Positions 33,740-42,764 of a DNA stretch of 64,000 nt are shown here, piece by piece. Within the stretch, counting starts at the first letter, position 1, and the number at the start of each line of letters is the position of its first letter. The DNA comes from Bdellovibrio svalbardensis (GTDB lineage: Bacteria; Bdellovibrionota; Bdellovibrionia; Bdellovibrionales; Bdellovibrionaceae): the NCBI RefSeq assembly GCF_029531655.1, contig NZ_JANRMI010000001.1, forward strand, positions 682,001 to 746,000, read 5' to 3'. The translations under genes and the position numbers were made by a program. The notes beneath the pieces are model-generated. The model ran no database searches, had not been told where the DNA came from, and saw nothing but the letters and a program-made list of their open reading frames with translations.

Positions 33740-34462
33740 ATGCGTTGGTTGTTGCCTTTACTATTGGTAGTCTCTGTTTCCGCTTCCGCTAAAGCTCGAA
33801 CGGAAAAATCCGCTCATGCTGAAGAGGTAGCCCCTGTCTCTGAGGCGGTGGAGTCGGTTGCGAACGAGGCGGTTGTTGCGAATGCAGACGCTTCAGAGGC
33901 GACACCTATTGCCGTTGAAAAACCAAAAGTAGACACTCGCAAGGAGTCAGAGATTCCTTTGAATCTTGAAGGAAATAAAAAGGCTTCAGCAGAAGGCGGA
34001 GGATTCCGCATTCTTTTGACACTTTCTTTGTTGGGTGTTGTTGGTACGGGCGCATTTATCTTCTTGAGAAAGTACTCTGTCCCTAAAGACAGAAAGCACC
34101 AGACACAAATCAAAGTATTGCAACAGCACTACTTGGGTCCTAAGAAAAGCCTGGCGATCGTTCGTGTTGCTGGTGAATCAATTCTGATCGGCGTGACAGA
34201 CCATAATATTTCAATGATCAAATCATTGTCTTTGTTGGACGATGAAGTTCCAGAAGAAGCTCCAAAAAGCTTCGGAAATGTTCTGGGTGGCTTCGGTAAA
34301 AATAATTCTGCCTCTTTCGATGAAAACGATGAAGTGGCCGACGAAGCTCCGCGCTCGACAAAACGTACTGCCAAAGAACTTGATGGCGATGAAGAATTTG
34401 CTATCAGTGGTATTAAAGATATCGTTTCTAAACGTCTTAAAGGAATGAGGTCTTTCCAGTGA
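33740..34462 (+). CDS. fliO: Flagellar biosynthesis protein FliO
   Basis: 240 residues. A cleavable signal peptide (MRWLLPLLLVVSVSASA) is followed by a long Glu/Ala/Val-rich periplasmic segment (about 20-85), a membrane helix (FRILLTLSLLGVVGTGAFIFL, about 90-110), and a conserved FliO cytoplasmic part (HQTQIKVLQQHYLGPKKSLAIVRVAGESILIGVTDHNISMIKSL). The long N-terminal extension is larger than in many FliO proteins. FliO helps assemble the FliPQR gate. The last 4 bases overlap the GTG start of fliP. Confidence 0.9.
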   Translation: MRWLLPLLLVVSVSASAKARTEKSAHAEEVAPVSEAVESVANEAVVANADASEATPIAVEKPKVDTRKESEIPLNLEGNKKASAEGGGFRILLTLSLLGVVGTGAFIFLRKYSVPKDRKHQTQIKVLQQHYLGPKKSLAIVRVAGESILIGVTDHNISMIKSLSLLDDEVPEEAPKSFGNVLGGFGKNNSASFDENDEVADEAPRSTKRTAKELDGDEEFAISGIKDIVSKRLKGMRSFQ

Positions 34463-35220
34463 GAAAGCACAACTGGCTTGCACTCCTGAGTTTCCTTCTT
34501 CTGCCGCTTGTTTTGTTGGCAAGTTCCAGCGCTTTTGCGCAAGTGACTTTGCCGACAGTAAACTTGGGTTTTAAGACGACAGACAATCCTAATGAAGTGG
34601 TGAATGCCGTTAAATTGATCTTGATCATGACGGTGCTGACACTGGCTCCGGCAATCTTGATCATGATGACCGGCTTTACCCGCATCATCATCGTGTTGTC
34701 TTTCTTAAGACAAGCGATGGGTGTTCAGCAAATGCCACCAAATCAATTGCTGGTGGGTTTGTCCTTGTTCCTGACATTCTTTATTATGCAGCCTGCGTTC
34801 AATGAGATGAATACCAACGGGATTCAGCCTTATATCGCAGGCAAGATTTCTCAAGACGCGGCCATTGAAAAAACTTTGGCGCCTCTTAGAAAGTTCATGT
34901 TCACCCAAACTCGTGACGCGGACTTGGCTTTGTTTGTGAAGCTTTCCAAAATTGATAAACCAAAGACACGGGCGGAAGTTCCGACGATGGTTTTGGTTCC
35001 GGCCTTTGTGGTTTCTGAGCTGAAAACGGCTTTCCAAATTGGCTTTATCATCTTCCTGCCATTCCTTGTGATCGACATCGTCGCAGCGAGTGTGTTGATG
35101 GCGATGGGTATGATGATGCTTCCTCCAGTTGTGATTTCGTTGCCCTTTAAAATCATGCTTTTTGTCCTGGTTGACGGATGGGGTTTGCTCATCGGTTCCA
35201 TGGTCAAGAGTTTCGGGTGA
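34459..35220 (+). CDS. fliP: Flagellar export gate protein FliP
   Basis: 253 residues from a GTG that overlaps the fliO stop by 4 bp (GTGA). A signal peptide (residues 1-24) precedes four membrane segments. Family motifs are present: FTRIIIVLSFLRQAMGVQQMPPNQLLVGLSLFLTFF, QTRDADLALF, RAEVPTMVLVPAFVVSELKTAFQIGFIIFLPFLVIDIVAASVLMAMGMMMLPPVVISLPFKIMLFVLVDGW. Five copies build the core of the export gate with FliQ and FliR. Confidence 0.96.
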   Translation: MRKHNWLALLSFLLLPLVLLASSSAFAQVTLPTVNLGFKTTDNPNEVVNAVKLILIMTVLTLAPAILIMMTGFTRIIIVLSFLRQAMGVQQMPPNQLLVGLSLFLTFFIMQPAFNEMNTNGIQPYIAGKISQDAAIEKTLAPLRKFMFTQTRDADLALFVKLSKIDKPKTRAEVPTMVLVPAFVVSELKTAFQIGFIIFLPFLVIDIVAASVLMAMGMMMLPPVVISLPFKIMLFVLVDGWGLLIGSMVKSFG

Positions 35221-35228
35221 GGTGAAAG

Positions 35229-35501
35229 ATGACAGAAGAATTAGTAATCAAATTGGGTCAAGACGCTTTGAGAACGACGGCATTGTTGGCAGCTCCATTG
35301 TTGATTTCAACTTTGGTGGTTGGTTTGGCTGTGAGTATTTTCCAAGCACTAACTCAAATCAATGAAGCGACTTTGACCTTTATTCCGAAAATGATTGTAG
35401 TGGCGTTGGTCTTTGTCCTGGCCGGGCCGTGGATGATGGACGTAATGAGCGCTTACACAGTGAATCTGTTTGATAATATTGCAGTGATGGTCAGGGAATA
35501 G
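35229..35501 (+). CDS. fliQ: Flagellar export gate protein FliQ
   Basis: 90 residues, two membrane helices. The motif GQDALRTTALLAAPLLISTLVVGLAVSIFQALTQINEATLTFIPKM is characteristic. Lies 8 bp after fliP and is followed immediately by fliR (no gap). Confidence 0.95.
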   Translation: MTEELVIKLGQDALRTTALLAAPLLISTLVVGLAVSIFQALTQINEATLTFIPKMIVVALVFVLAGPWMMDVMSAYTVNLFDNIAVMVRE

Positions 35502-36281
35502 ATGTTTAACTATACGGCATTGACTGAAGCACAGATTTTGCTTTTTGCGCTGATCCTTCTGCGCATGTTGGCATTTATCATGTCTTCGGCATTCTTTGGC
35601 GCGACAGCGATCAATGCCCCTGTGAAAATTCTTCTTTCCGTGGTTCTAAGCATGCTGATCTTCCCGGTGGTGCGCATTGGGAATGTGAACTACCTGGCAA
35701 TCTCAAGTGATATTATAGGTTTAGCTATCCGGGAACTTATTGTTGGATTAGCCCTGGGATTCTTAACCCGCCTGTTCTTCTTCGTTGTCACAATGGTAGG
35801 GGATTTGGTTTCCATGAGCGTCGGTTTGAGTGCATCGCAAATGTACAATCCCATGATGGGAACAAGCGGAAACGTTCTGGATACTTTCTATTCTACTTTG
35901 GGCACGTTGATATTTCTTTCGATCAATGGTCATCACATGCTGATCAATGCGATCGTGAAAAGTTATGAGTTGGTGCCAGTCAGTTCTTTACAATTAAATA
36001 TCGGACCCTTCGCAGAGATGGCGTTGTTTGGTCAAATGGCTTTGGTTTTAACCATCAAGATGTGTGCACCGGTGATTGTGACCATCCTGTTGGTGAATTT
36101 AGCATTCGGGATCTTGGGAAGAGCCGTGCCCCAGATCAATGTCCTGGTAACAAGTATGCCAGTGACGATCATGCTAGGAATGACAGTGGTTTTTATTTGT
36201 CTCCCACTTTTGACAATGGAGATGACTGGTTTGATTGAGATCACGTCTAGCAAACTGTTCGACGTGATGAAACACTTGTAG
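35502..36281 (+). CDS. fliR: Flagellar export gate protein FliR
   Basis: 259 residues, about six membrane helices, starting right after the fliQ stop. Family features include the LLFALILLRMLAFIMSSAFFG start, VSMSVGLSASQMYNP (mid) and FGILGRAVPQINVLVTSMPVTIMLGM near the end. One copy per gate closes the FliP5 ring and contacts FlhB. A 92-bp gap with two hairpins follows before flhB. Confidence 0.95.
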   Translation: MFNYTALTEAQILLFALILLRMLAFIMSSAFFGATAINAPVKILLSVVLSMLIFPVVRIGNVNYLAISSDIIGLAIRELIVGLALGFLTRLFFFVVTMVGDLVSMSVGLSASQMYNPMMGTSGNVLDTFYSTLGTLIFLSINGHHMLINAIVKSYELVPVSSLQLNIGPFAEMALFGQMALVLTIKMCAPVIVTILLVNLAFGILGRAVPQINVLVTSMPVTIMLGMTVVFICLPLLTMEMTGLIEITSSKLFDVMKHL

Positions 36282-36290
36282 TGTAAGTAA

Positions 36291-36342
36291 CTCAAACTAT
36301 GAAGGTTTGAGTAGACTTGCGTACTCCGACGAAGTCGGAGTG
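36291..36342 (+). promoter_or_regulatory. Two perfect hairpins between fliR and flhB
   Basis: ACTCAAAC/GTTTGAGT (36291-36298, 36306-36313) and ACTCCGAC/GTCGGAGT (36324-36331, 36335-36342), both 8-bp perfect stems. No T-tract follows, so they are more likely RNA-stability or REP-like structures than a terminator; this is the only gap over 50 bp within fliM-flhG. Confidence 0.6.
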
Positions 36343-36373
36343 TAGACAAGCTAGGTTCTAGGAAGGAACTGAA

Positions 36374-37435
36374 GTGTCAGACGATAACGGCGAAAAGACC
36401 GAAGAAGCAACGGATGCCAGACGGGAAGAGTTCCGTAAGCAAGGCAACGTTGCACATTCAAAGGAACTTGCGTCAGCGGTATTACTACTCGCTGCGGCTG
36501 GTAGCGTTTACTTTTTGGGTCGCTTCTTCTTTAAAAATTTCTACGACCTTTTCCAATATTCTTTCGGCCCCAATATGGTTGAACTTGTCCGTAAGGGCAA
36601 TTTCACAGAGGCCTTTATGATGAACGGTAAAACCGCTTTCATCCTGATCATGCCAGTTGTCGGCATTGCCGGTATCTTGGGCGTTGCTTGTTCAGTGGCT
36701 CAAACTGGTTTCATGCAAGTCGAAGATGCACTCACTCCGAAGTTTGAAAAAGTAAATCCCGTAGATGGATTCAAGCGTGTCTTCAGCATGCGTTCCGTTA
36801 TTGAAGCGGTAAAATCGCTGTTGAAGATGGGCGCCATCGGTCTCATTTTGTATTATCTTTTGCGCGGCGAAGTCCGTCAAATTCCTTACATGATGAGCTT
36901 TTCTGTCGAGCAGATCATTTCTTATTTGGGTGCCGTCGTCGTTAAACTTTTAGGCGGTGTCGGAGCCGTGATGCTGGTTTTGGCAGCAGCTGATTACTTC
37001 TATCAGCGCTGGGACCTTGAAAAGAAGATGATGATGACGAAGCAGGAAATCAAAGAAGAGCACAAACAGCGCGAGGGTGATCCTATGATCAAATCGCGCA
37101 TTCGTCGTATTCAAAGGGAAATGGCCAGCAAGCGTATGATGTCAGAAGTTCCCAAGGCTGACGTGATCATCACCAATCCCACCCATATCGCAGTTTGCTT
37201 AAAGTATTCCGACAATTTGCCAGCGCCGCAATTGATTGCCATGGGCGCGGATTCAGTGGCCGAGAATATTAAACAGATTGCCAGAGAGAACAATATTCCC
37301 ATCGTGGAGAATAAGCCTCTGGCTCGAACTATTTTTAAAACAATGAAGATTGGTCAAGTTATACCACGTGAGCTTTTTGTCGCTGTGGCAGAAGTTCTTT
37401 CGTATGTTTATCGTTTGCGTAGGAAGAAAAGATAA
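36374..37435 (+). CDS. flhB: Flagellar export switch protein FlhB
   Basis: 353 residues from a GTG with AAGGA seven bases upstream. N-terminal KTEEATDARREEFRKQG, four membrane helices (about 30-210), a positively charged linker and the autocleavage site NPTH (268-271) in IITNPTHIAVCLKY. Cleavage between Asn and Pro switches export from rod/hook to filament substrates. Complete, with the C-terminal subdomain ending in a basic RRKKR tail. Overlaps flhA by one base (TAATG). Confidence 0.96.
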   Translation: MSDDNGEKTEEATDARREEFRKQGNVAHSKELASAVLLLAAAGSVYFLGRFFFKNFYDLFQYSFGPNMVELVRKGNFTEAFMMNGKTAFILIMPVVGIAGILGVACSVAQTGFMQVEDALTPKFEKVNPVDGFKRVFSMRSVIEAVKSLLKMGAIGLILYYLLRGEVRQIPYMMSFSVEQIISYLGAVVVKLLGGVGAVMLVLAAADYFYQRWDLEKKMMMTKQEIKEEHKQREGDPMIKSRIRRIQREMASKRMMSEVPKADVIITNPTHIAVCLKYSDNLPAPQLIAMGADSVAENIKQIARENNIPIVENKPLARTIFKTMKIGQVIPRELFVAVAEVLSYVYRLRRKKR

Positions 37436-39534
37436 TGGAAGACGTTTTTCAATTTTTAAAGAGATTCGAAAAGTACACTAAGAATACAGATCTTCTTATT
37501 GCTTTTGGCGTCTTGGCTATCTTGGCGGTGATGATCATCCCATTGCCTCCGATGCTATTGGACATCTCTCTGACGTTCTCTCTTGCCATCAGTATTCTCA
37601 TTCTTTTGGTGAGCTTATATACGCAAAAAGCTTTGGATTTCACATCCTTCCCGTCACTTCTTTTGATGACGACTTTGTTCCGTTTGTCTTTGAACGTGGC
37701 AACAACGCGTTTGATTCTGACTCATGGACATGAAGGGGAGGCCGCTGCGGGACACGTGATCGCCTCTTTTGCGAATTTCGTGGTCGGCGGAAACTATGTT
37801 ATCGGTTTCGTGATGTTCGTGATCCTGATCGTGATCAACTTCATGGTAATCACCAAGGGTTCTGGGCGCGTGGCCGAAGTCGCTGCACGTTTCACATTGG
37901 ATGCGATGCCTGGTAAGCAGATGTCCATCGATGCGGAGTTGAACTCGGGGCATATCACTGAGGCGGAAGCCCGCAAACGTCGTAGAGCCATCGAGCAAGA
38001 AGCCGATTTCTACGGGGCAATGGATGGTGCCTCCAAGTTCGTACGCGGAGACGCTATCGCCGGTATTATCATCACGATGATCAATATCATCGGTGGTTTG
38101 GGTATCGGGGTCATTCAAAAAGGCCTTGATGTCGGTAATGCCGCGAAAGTCTATACGATGTTGACGATCGGGGATGGTTTGCTTGCGCAGATCCCAGCTT
38201 TGATCATCTCTACTGCTGCCGGTATCATTGTTACTCGTACTTCAAATTCAGATAAAGACATGGGTACTGAGGTCACAAGTCAGCTCTTGCTGAATCCTCG
38301 TGCCGTGATGATTTCTGGTGGTGTTTTGATCCTTATGGGTCTGGTGCCGGGCTTGCCGACACTTCCGTTCTTGATGATGGGCGGATTGATGTGCGGTATG
38401 TCTTGGGTCATTACCAAATACAAAGCAGAGACTGTTGCCGCAGAAAAGAAACAGATCGAAGCAGCGGCCAACGTGCCGAAAAAAGAAAACATCGAAACGA
38501 TGCTTCCTGTCGATATGCTCGAGCTGGAAGTGGGTTATGGACTTATCAATATTGTTGAGTCAGACCAAAGCGGTGACTTGTTAGAACGTATTGTCAGCAT
38601 CCGTAAGCAATTTGCCTTGGATTTGGGGATCGTGGTGCCAAGTATTCATATCCGTGACAACTTGCAGTTGGCTCCCGGAGAGTACCGCATGTTGATCAAA
38701 GGCAACAAAGTCGGTGGCGGTCTTCTTCGTCCTGATTCTATGCTGGCAATGGATCCAGGCAATGTCTCCGATACTATTGACGGTATTCCTACCAAAGAAC
38801 CGGCATTCGGTTTGGATGCCATGTGGATTTCACCGGCTCGTAAAGAAGATGCTGAATTCGCAGGATACACAGTTGTGGATCTTCCAACTGTTATGGCCAC
38901 TCATATCACTGAGCTTATCCGCGGACATGCTCACGAATTGTTGGGTCGTCAGGAAGCTTCAAGTCTTATTGAGAACTTCAAGAAGACACATCCCAAAGTG
39001 GTGGATGAACTTATTCCAGATCTTCTTCCATTGGGATCTGTGGTGCGTGTTATGCAAAGCTTGTTGAAAGAACAAGTTTCGATTCGTAACCTGCTTACGA
39101 TTTTTGAGTCTTTGGCGGACGATGCTCCCCGCACTAAAGATATCGAAGTGTTGACGGAAGGTGTGCGTAAGTCATTGGCTCGTGGAATCACGGCGAAGTA
39201 CACAACAGATCAAGGCAATATCCCTGTGATGACACTTCATCCAGTGATTGAAGAGTTGATTGCGAACTCATTGCTACAAACAGAACAAGGCGTGCAACTG
39301 GTCATGGATCCAAGCACGGCTCATCGTTTGATTAATGAAATTGCGCGTGCGGTTGAAAGTCATCCTGAAATTGCCAGTCAGCCGATTCTGCTGACCAGCC
39401 CGACCTCACGCCGCCATTTGTATAAATTAACTTCAAGATTTATTCCGCAACTCGTAGTCCTTTCTCATAACGAACTGACGGCAGATGCGGACGTCCAATC
39501 AGTTGCTCTTGTGGAGATGAACCATGCAGGTTAA
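37435..39534 (+). CDS. flhA: Flagellar export protein FlhA
   Basis: 699 residues, full length. About eight membrane helices occupy the first 330 residues, with the conserved FHIPEP-family core (PPMLLDISLTFSLAISILILLVSLY, SFPSLLLMTTLFRLSLNVATTRLIL, GSGRVAEVAARFTLDAMPGKQMSIDAELN). The cytoplasmic domain of about 350 residues forms the nonameric ring that receives chaperone-substrate complexes. Overlaps flhF by 11 bp. Confidence 0.97.
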   Translation: MEDVFQFLKRFEKYTKNTDLLIAFGVLAILAVMIIPLPPMLLDISLTFSLAISILILLVSLYTQKALDFTSFPSLLLMTTLFRLSLNVATTRLILTHGHEGEAAAGHVIASFANFVVGGNYVIGFVMFVILIVINFMVITKGSGRVAEVAARFTLDAMPGKQMSIDAELNSGHITEAEARKRRRAIEQEADFYGAMDGASKFVRGDAIAGIIITMINIIGGLGIGVIQKGLDVGNAAKVYTMLTIGDGLLAQIPALIISTAAGIIVTRTSNSDKDMGTEVTSQLLLNPRAVMISGGVLILMGLVPGLPTLPFLMMGGLMCGMSWVITKYKAETVAAEKKQIEAAANVPKKENIETMLPVDMLELEVGYGLINIVESDQSGDLLERIVSIRKQFALDLGIVVPSIHIRDNLQLAPGEYRMLIKGNKVGGGLLRPDSMLAMDPGNVSDTIDGIPTKEPAFGLDAMWISPARKEDAEFAGYTVVDLPTVMATHITELIRGHAHELLGRQEASSLIENFKKTHPKVVDELIPDLLPLGSVVRVMQSLLKEQVSIRNLLTIFESLADDAPRTKDIEVLTEGVRKSLARGITAKYTTDQGNIPVMTLHPVIEELIANSLLQTEQGVQLVMDPSTAHRLINEIARAVESHPEIASQPILLTSPTSRRHLYKLTSRFIPQLVVLSHNELTADADVQSVALVEMNHAG

Positions 39535-40987
39535 GAAATTCGAAGCACGTACGATGAAAGAAGCACTCGAGATGGTGAAGACCCAGTTGGGTCCCGATGC
39601 CATCATTCTTTCAGCACGAGACAACAATAAGAGCTTTGGTTTGGTCGGCGAAGGCAGCGTGGAAATCACGGCTGCAGTTTCAGAAGAAACCCTGCAAAGA
39701 AAGAAGTTTGCAGAGTCGCGTCTTCGTGAACAAGATCAGCAAAGATTTCATCAAAGCTCCGCCCGTCAACAAAAAGAGTTGATCACTAAGATGGTCGACA
39801 AGCATACGCAAAAAAATAAGCCACCTGCGCAGATTACGCAGCGTCGCTATATCGATATCGAAGAAGACGAAAATCAATACGCTCGTCAACAACAGATGTC
39901 AGAGCAACGAGTTCGTGCATCGGCACAAAGAGCTTTGAATGCTTTCCAAGAGCAAGAGGAGACTTTTACAGGAACCCGCCGACAACAGGCGGCTCCAGCA
40001 CCAGTTACGCAACCAGTGGCGAAGCCAGTTGCTAGACCGGTCGCTGCAGCTCCAGACCAGGAGTCTGAAGCAATTCGTGCATTGAAAAATGAAATTGCCA
40101 GCTTGAAGCAGGTTATTACTCAGTTCCAACAGATGCCCCAAAGCTTTGTGGGTTCTCATCCCGGTGCTGATTACGGCATCAACTATGACTTGAGCGCGAT
40201 CTTCCAAAAATTGACTTCTGCGGGTGTGGCCCCGGAAATCACGGCGGACATTTTGACTCAGGCGCAAGAGACCTTGCCAGCCTTGAAACTCAAAAATAAA
40301 GCCCTGGTAGAAGCTTGGGTGGCTCGTCATGTATTGGATGCAACAAAAATTGTAAGCAATCCAACAGCGGGAAAAATTCATTGTTTCGTCGGCCCAGCCG
40401 GTGCGGGTAAAACTTCTACGATGATCAAGATGGCCAGCAATATGGTCGTTCGCGAAGGCAAGAAGGTTGCCTTGTTCACGACAGACACTTTCAAAGTGGG
40501 TGCTGCTGATCAAATGAAGATCTATGCGCAAATTTTGAATGTACCATTCTCTGTGATCCGTACACAAAACGACTGGCACAACTTGATGAGATACCTTGCC
40601 AATGTTGATTGTGTTTTGGTGGATTTCACTGGTTTGAGTCTTAAAAATAACGATGAGATTCAAATGATGCGCAGTCTTTTGCCGCCGCAGGCATTGAATC
40701 CCAATATCCATTTGGTTCTCTCCGCGAACTCGAAAGACGGCGATGTGACTGAGTTGGGTCGTCGTTACTCAATGTTAAACTATAAAGACGTGATTTTCTC
40801 TGGTTTAGATGAGTCTGCTCAGCATGGGACTATCTTTAACTTCCAGAAACGTTTTGATATCCCACTTCACTCATTTGGTATCGGTGCGAGAGTTCCAGAG
40901 GACTATGAATTCGCAACCAAAGAACGTTTGTTGGATCTTATTTTCAAAATCACTCAACTGAAACAACAGGATTCTGAAGCTGTATGA
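39524..40987 (+). CDS. flhF: Flagellar placement GTPase FlhF
   Basis: 487 residues. The N-terminal region (FEARTMKEALEMVKTQLGPDAIILSARDN) and a Gln/Pro-rich disordered linker (about 90-180) precede an SRP-type NG domain. P-loop GPAGAGKTSTM (about 292-302), the TTDTFKVGAADQMKIYAQIL motif and the insertion-box region are clear. The usual G3 DTAG/DTVG is DFTGLS here. It sets the pole for flagellum assembly. Starts 11 bp inside flhA and overlaps flhG by 4 bp (ATGA). Confidence 0.94.
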   Translation: MQVKKFEARTMKEALEMVKTQLGPDAIILSARDNNKSFGLVGEGSVEITAAVSEETLQRKKFAESRLREQDQQRFHQSSARQQKELITKMVDKHTQKNKPPAQITQRRYIDIEEDENQYARQQQMSEQRVRASAQRALNAFQEQEETFTGTRRQQAAPAPVTQPVAKPVARPVAAAPDQESEAIRALKNEIASLKQVITQFQQMPQSFVGSHPGADYGINYDLSAIFQKLTSAGVAPEITADILTQAQETLPALKLKNKALVEAWVARHVLDATKIVSNPTAGKIHCFVGPAGAGKTSTMIKMASNMVVREGKKVALFTTDTFKVGAADQMKIYAQILNVPFSVIRTQNDWHNLMRYLANVDCVLVDFTGLSLKNNDEIQMMRSLLPPQALNPNIHLVLSANSKDGDVTELGRRYSMLNYKDVIFSGLDESAQHGTIFNFQKRFDIPLHSFGIGARVPEDYEFATKERLLDLIFKITQLKQQDSEAV

Positions 40988-41814
40988 AAAGAATAAATGC
41001 TTTTGATATGTATCGCACACGCACGATCAGTGTGACTTCAGGCAAGGGCGGCGTTGGTAAGACGACGTTGGTTGCCAACCTTGCATTGACCTTGGCGCAA
41101 AAGGGCAAAAAAGTTTTGATCCTTGATGGCGATTTGGGCATGGCCAACGTTGATATCCTGTTCGGCATGAGAACCAACGGAAATATGCATGACATCATTT
41201 CGGGTCGCAAAGAGATGAAGGACATTCTTACGGAAGTATCGAAGGATGTATTCTTGATTCCAGGCGGCAGTGGCGTGGTCGAGTTCAATCATATGAATCA
41301 CTTCGAAAGAAGAGCGATGGTGGAAGCGGTGAGCTCTTTGCCATTGGGCTTTGATTATCTGTTGATTGATACAGCACCGGGCATTGCTGAAAATGTCTTG
41401 TTCCTGAACTCTGCGGCTCAAACAGTTTCAGTCGTCATCACGCCTGATCCTGCGAGCTTTGCAGATGCCTACGCTTTAATCAAAGTTTTGAATAAGCAGT
41501 ACAAGGTCAATCACTTCTCTATTATGTGCAATCAAGTGCGCGATGAAGAAGAGGGTTTGGGCTTGTATAAGCGCTTCAATGACGTGGTAAACAAGTTTCT
41601 ATACATAGGTCTTGATTACTGGGGTTCAGTTCCGAATGACGTCGTTTTGAAAAAAGCAATCCAAATGCAGCGTCTCATCGTGAGACAGGATGTCGGTGCA
41701 GAATCATCAAAAGCAATTCGCCAAATTTCTATGCAGATCGAGAAATCCTCGAAGCAGGTTGAGGCTGGCGGTGGAATGCAGATGTTTTGGGACCAAGTCG
41801 TTGGGTCTGCATAA
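40984..41814 (+). CDS. flhG: Flagellar number regulator FlhG (MinD-like ATPase)
   Basis: 276 residues. A deviant Walker A SGKGGVGKTTL lies near residue 21, followed by ILDGDLGMANVDILFG, DYLLIDTAPGIAENVLF and a conserved MinD-fold C-terminal part. The N-terminus before the P-loop is short and no activation helix is obvious. It stimulates FlhF GTPase and limits flagellum number. Coupled to flhF (ATGA overlap); fliA follows after 81 bp. Confidence 0.94.
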   Translation: MKRINAFDMYRTRTISVTSGKGGVGKTTLVANLALTLAQKGKKVLILDGDLGMANVDILFGMRTNGNMHDIISGRKEMKDILTEVSKDVFLIPGGSGVVEFNHMNHFERRAMVEAVSSLPLGFDYLLIDTAPGIAENVLFLNSAAQTVSVVITPDPASFADAYALIKVLNKQYKVNHFSIMCNQVRDEEEGLGLYKRFNDVVNKFLYIGLDYWGSVPNDVVLKKAIQMQRLIVRQDVGAESSKAIRQISMQIEKSSKQVEAGGGMQMFWDQVVGSA

Positions 41815-41895
41815 GTGAGTTGAGAATAGATTTCCTGAGAATTGGACTTTCAGCACGAACACCTGTTTGTTAACATGGTTTTAAGAGGGAAAAAT

Positions 41896-42681
41896 ATGGC
41901 GAAAAATGCGGCATTGTTGAAGAAGTACAAGGATGAGCCACGTCAGCTCGCGCCGACTAAAAAAGACGACCTTATCAGAGAATATGCGCCTCTTATCAAG
42001 TTTATCGCACAGAAGATTGCTGTGCGCCTTCCCTCTAATATCGAACTTGATGACTTGATTTCTGCCGGTGTAATCGGTTTGATGGATGCCATCGAAAAAT
42101 ACGATTCCACTCGTGATAATAAATTTAAAACTTATGCTGAATTCCGTATCCGCGGAGCAATTCTGGATGAATTGAGAGCTCAAGACTGGGTTCCGCGTTC
42201 TATCCGTGATAAAGCAAAACTTCTTGATAAAACCATGATTCAATTGGAAGCGGACTTGGGACGCGCACCAACAGATGAAGAAGTTGCCAAGCAGTTGAAT
42301 TGCTCGATCGATGAATTCCATGATCTGGTTAATCAAGTTCGTCCGGTAAGTCTGTTGCCGATCGATCAGGCAACAACATTCAGTAACACCGACAAGAAGT
42401 CCATCATGGATATCTTGGAAGGTTCCAGAACGAACAGTCCCTTCAATCAATTGAATGTTAAAAATATCAAAGAAGTTGTTGCACAGGCCATCGAAGAATT
42501 GCCTGAAAGACAACGCTTGGTACTTTCTCTTTACTATTATGAAGATTTAAATTTAAAAGAGATCGGGCAAGTATTGCGCGTGACGGAGTCTCGCGTATCT
42601 CAACTTCATGCTCAAGCCGTGGCAAGATTGCGTGCTAAACTTGCGGCGACAATTGGTGCGGGTGAGTTGGAAATCGCTTAG
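41896..42681 (+). CDS. fliA: RNA polymerase sigma factor FliA (sigma-28)
   Basis: 261 residues from ATG 41896 with AGAGGG six bases upstream; the frame opens at 41842 but without a site. Regions 2, 3 and 4 are all present: LIREYAPLIKFIAQKIAVRLPSNIELDDLISAGVIGLMDAIEKYD, FKTYAEFRIRGAILDELRAQDWVPRSIRDKA and LPERQRLVLSLYYYEDLNLKEIGQVLRVTESRVSQLHAQAVARLR. It transcribes late flagellar and motility genes. It is not seen with an anti-sigma (FlgM) gene here. A strong bidirectional terminator follows. Confidence 0.96.
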   Translation: MAKNAALLKKYKDEPRQLAPTKKDDLIREYAPLIKFIAQKIAVRLPSNIELDDLISAGVIGLMDAIEKYDSTRDNKFKTYAEFRIRGAILDELRAQDWVPRSIRDKAKLLDKTMIQLEADLGRAPTDEEVAKQLNCSIDEFHDLVNQVRPVSLLPIDQATTFSNTDKKSIMDILEGSRTNSPFNQLNVKNIKEVVAQAIEELPERQRLVLSLYYYEDLNLKEIGQVLRVTESRVSQLHAQAVARLRAKLAATIGAGELEIA

Positions 42682-42718
42682 TCATATTTTTTTGAATTAG
42701 GTTTGAATAATCGAAAAT

Positions 42719-42748
42719 AAAAATGGGAGCTTTTGGCTCCCATTTTTT
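42719..42748. terminator. Bidirectional terminator at the end of the flagellar cluster
   Basis: AAAAATGGGAGC / GCTCCCATTTTT stem (12 bp) with a 5-base loop; serves fliA on the plus and the acyltransferase on the minus strand. Confidence 0.9.
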
Positions 42749-42764
42749 ATGCTTTTACACGAAG

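Noticed and set aside
39899-40711. 270-codon frame opposite flhF
   Set aside because: It lies fully inside a well-supported gene, with composition expected from antisense of coding sequence.
41881-42513. 210-codon frame opposite fliA
   Set aside because: Antisense shadow of the conserved sigma factor.
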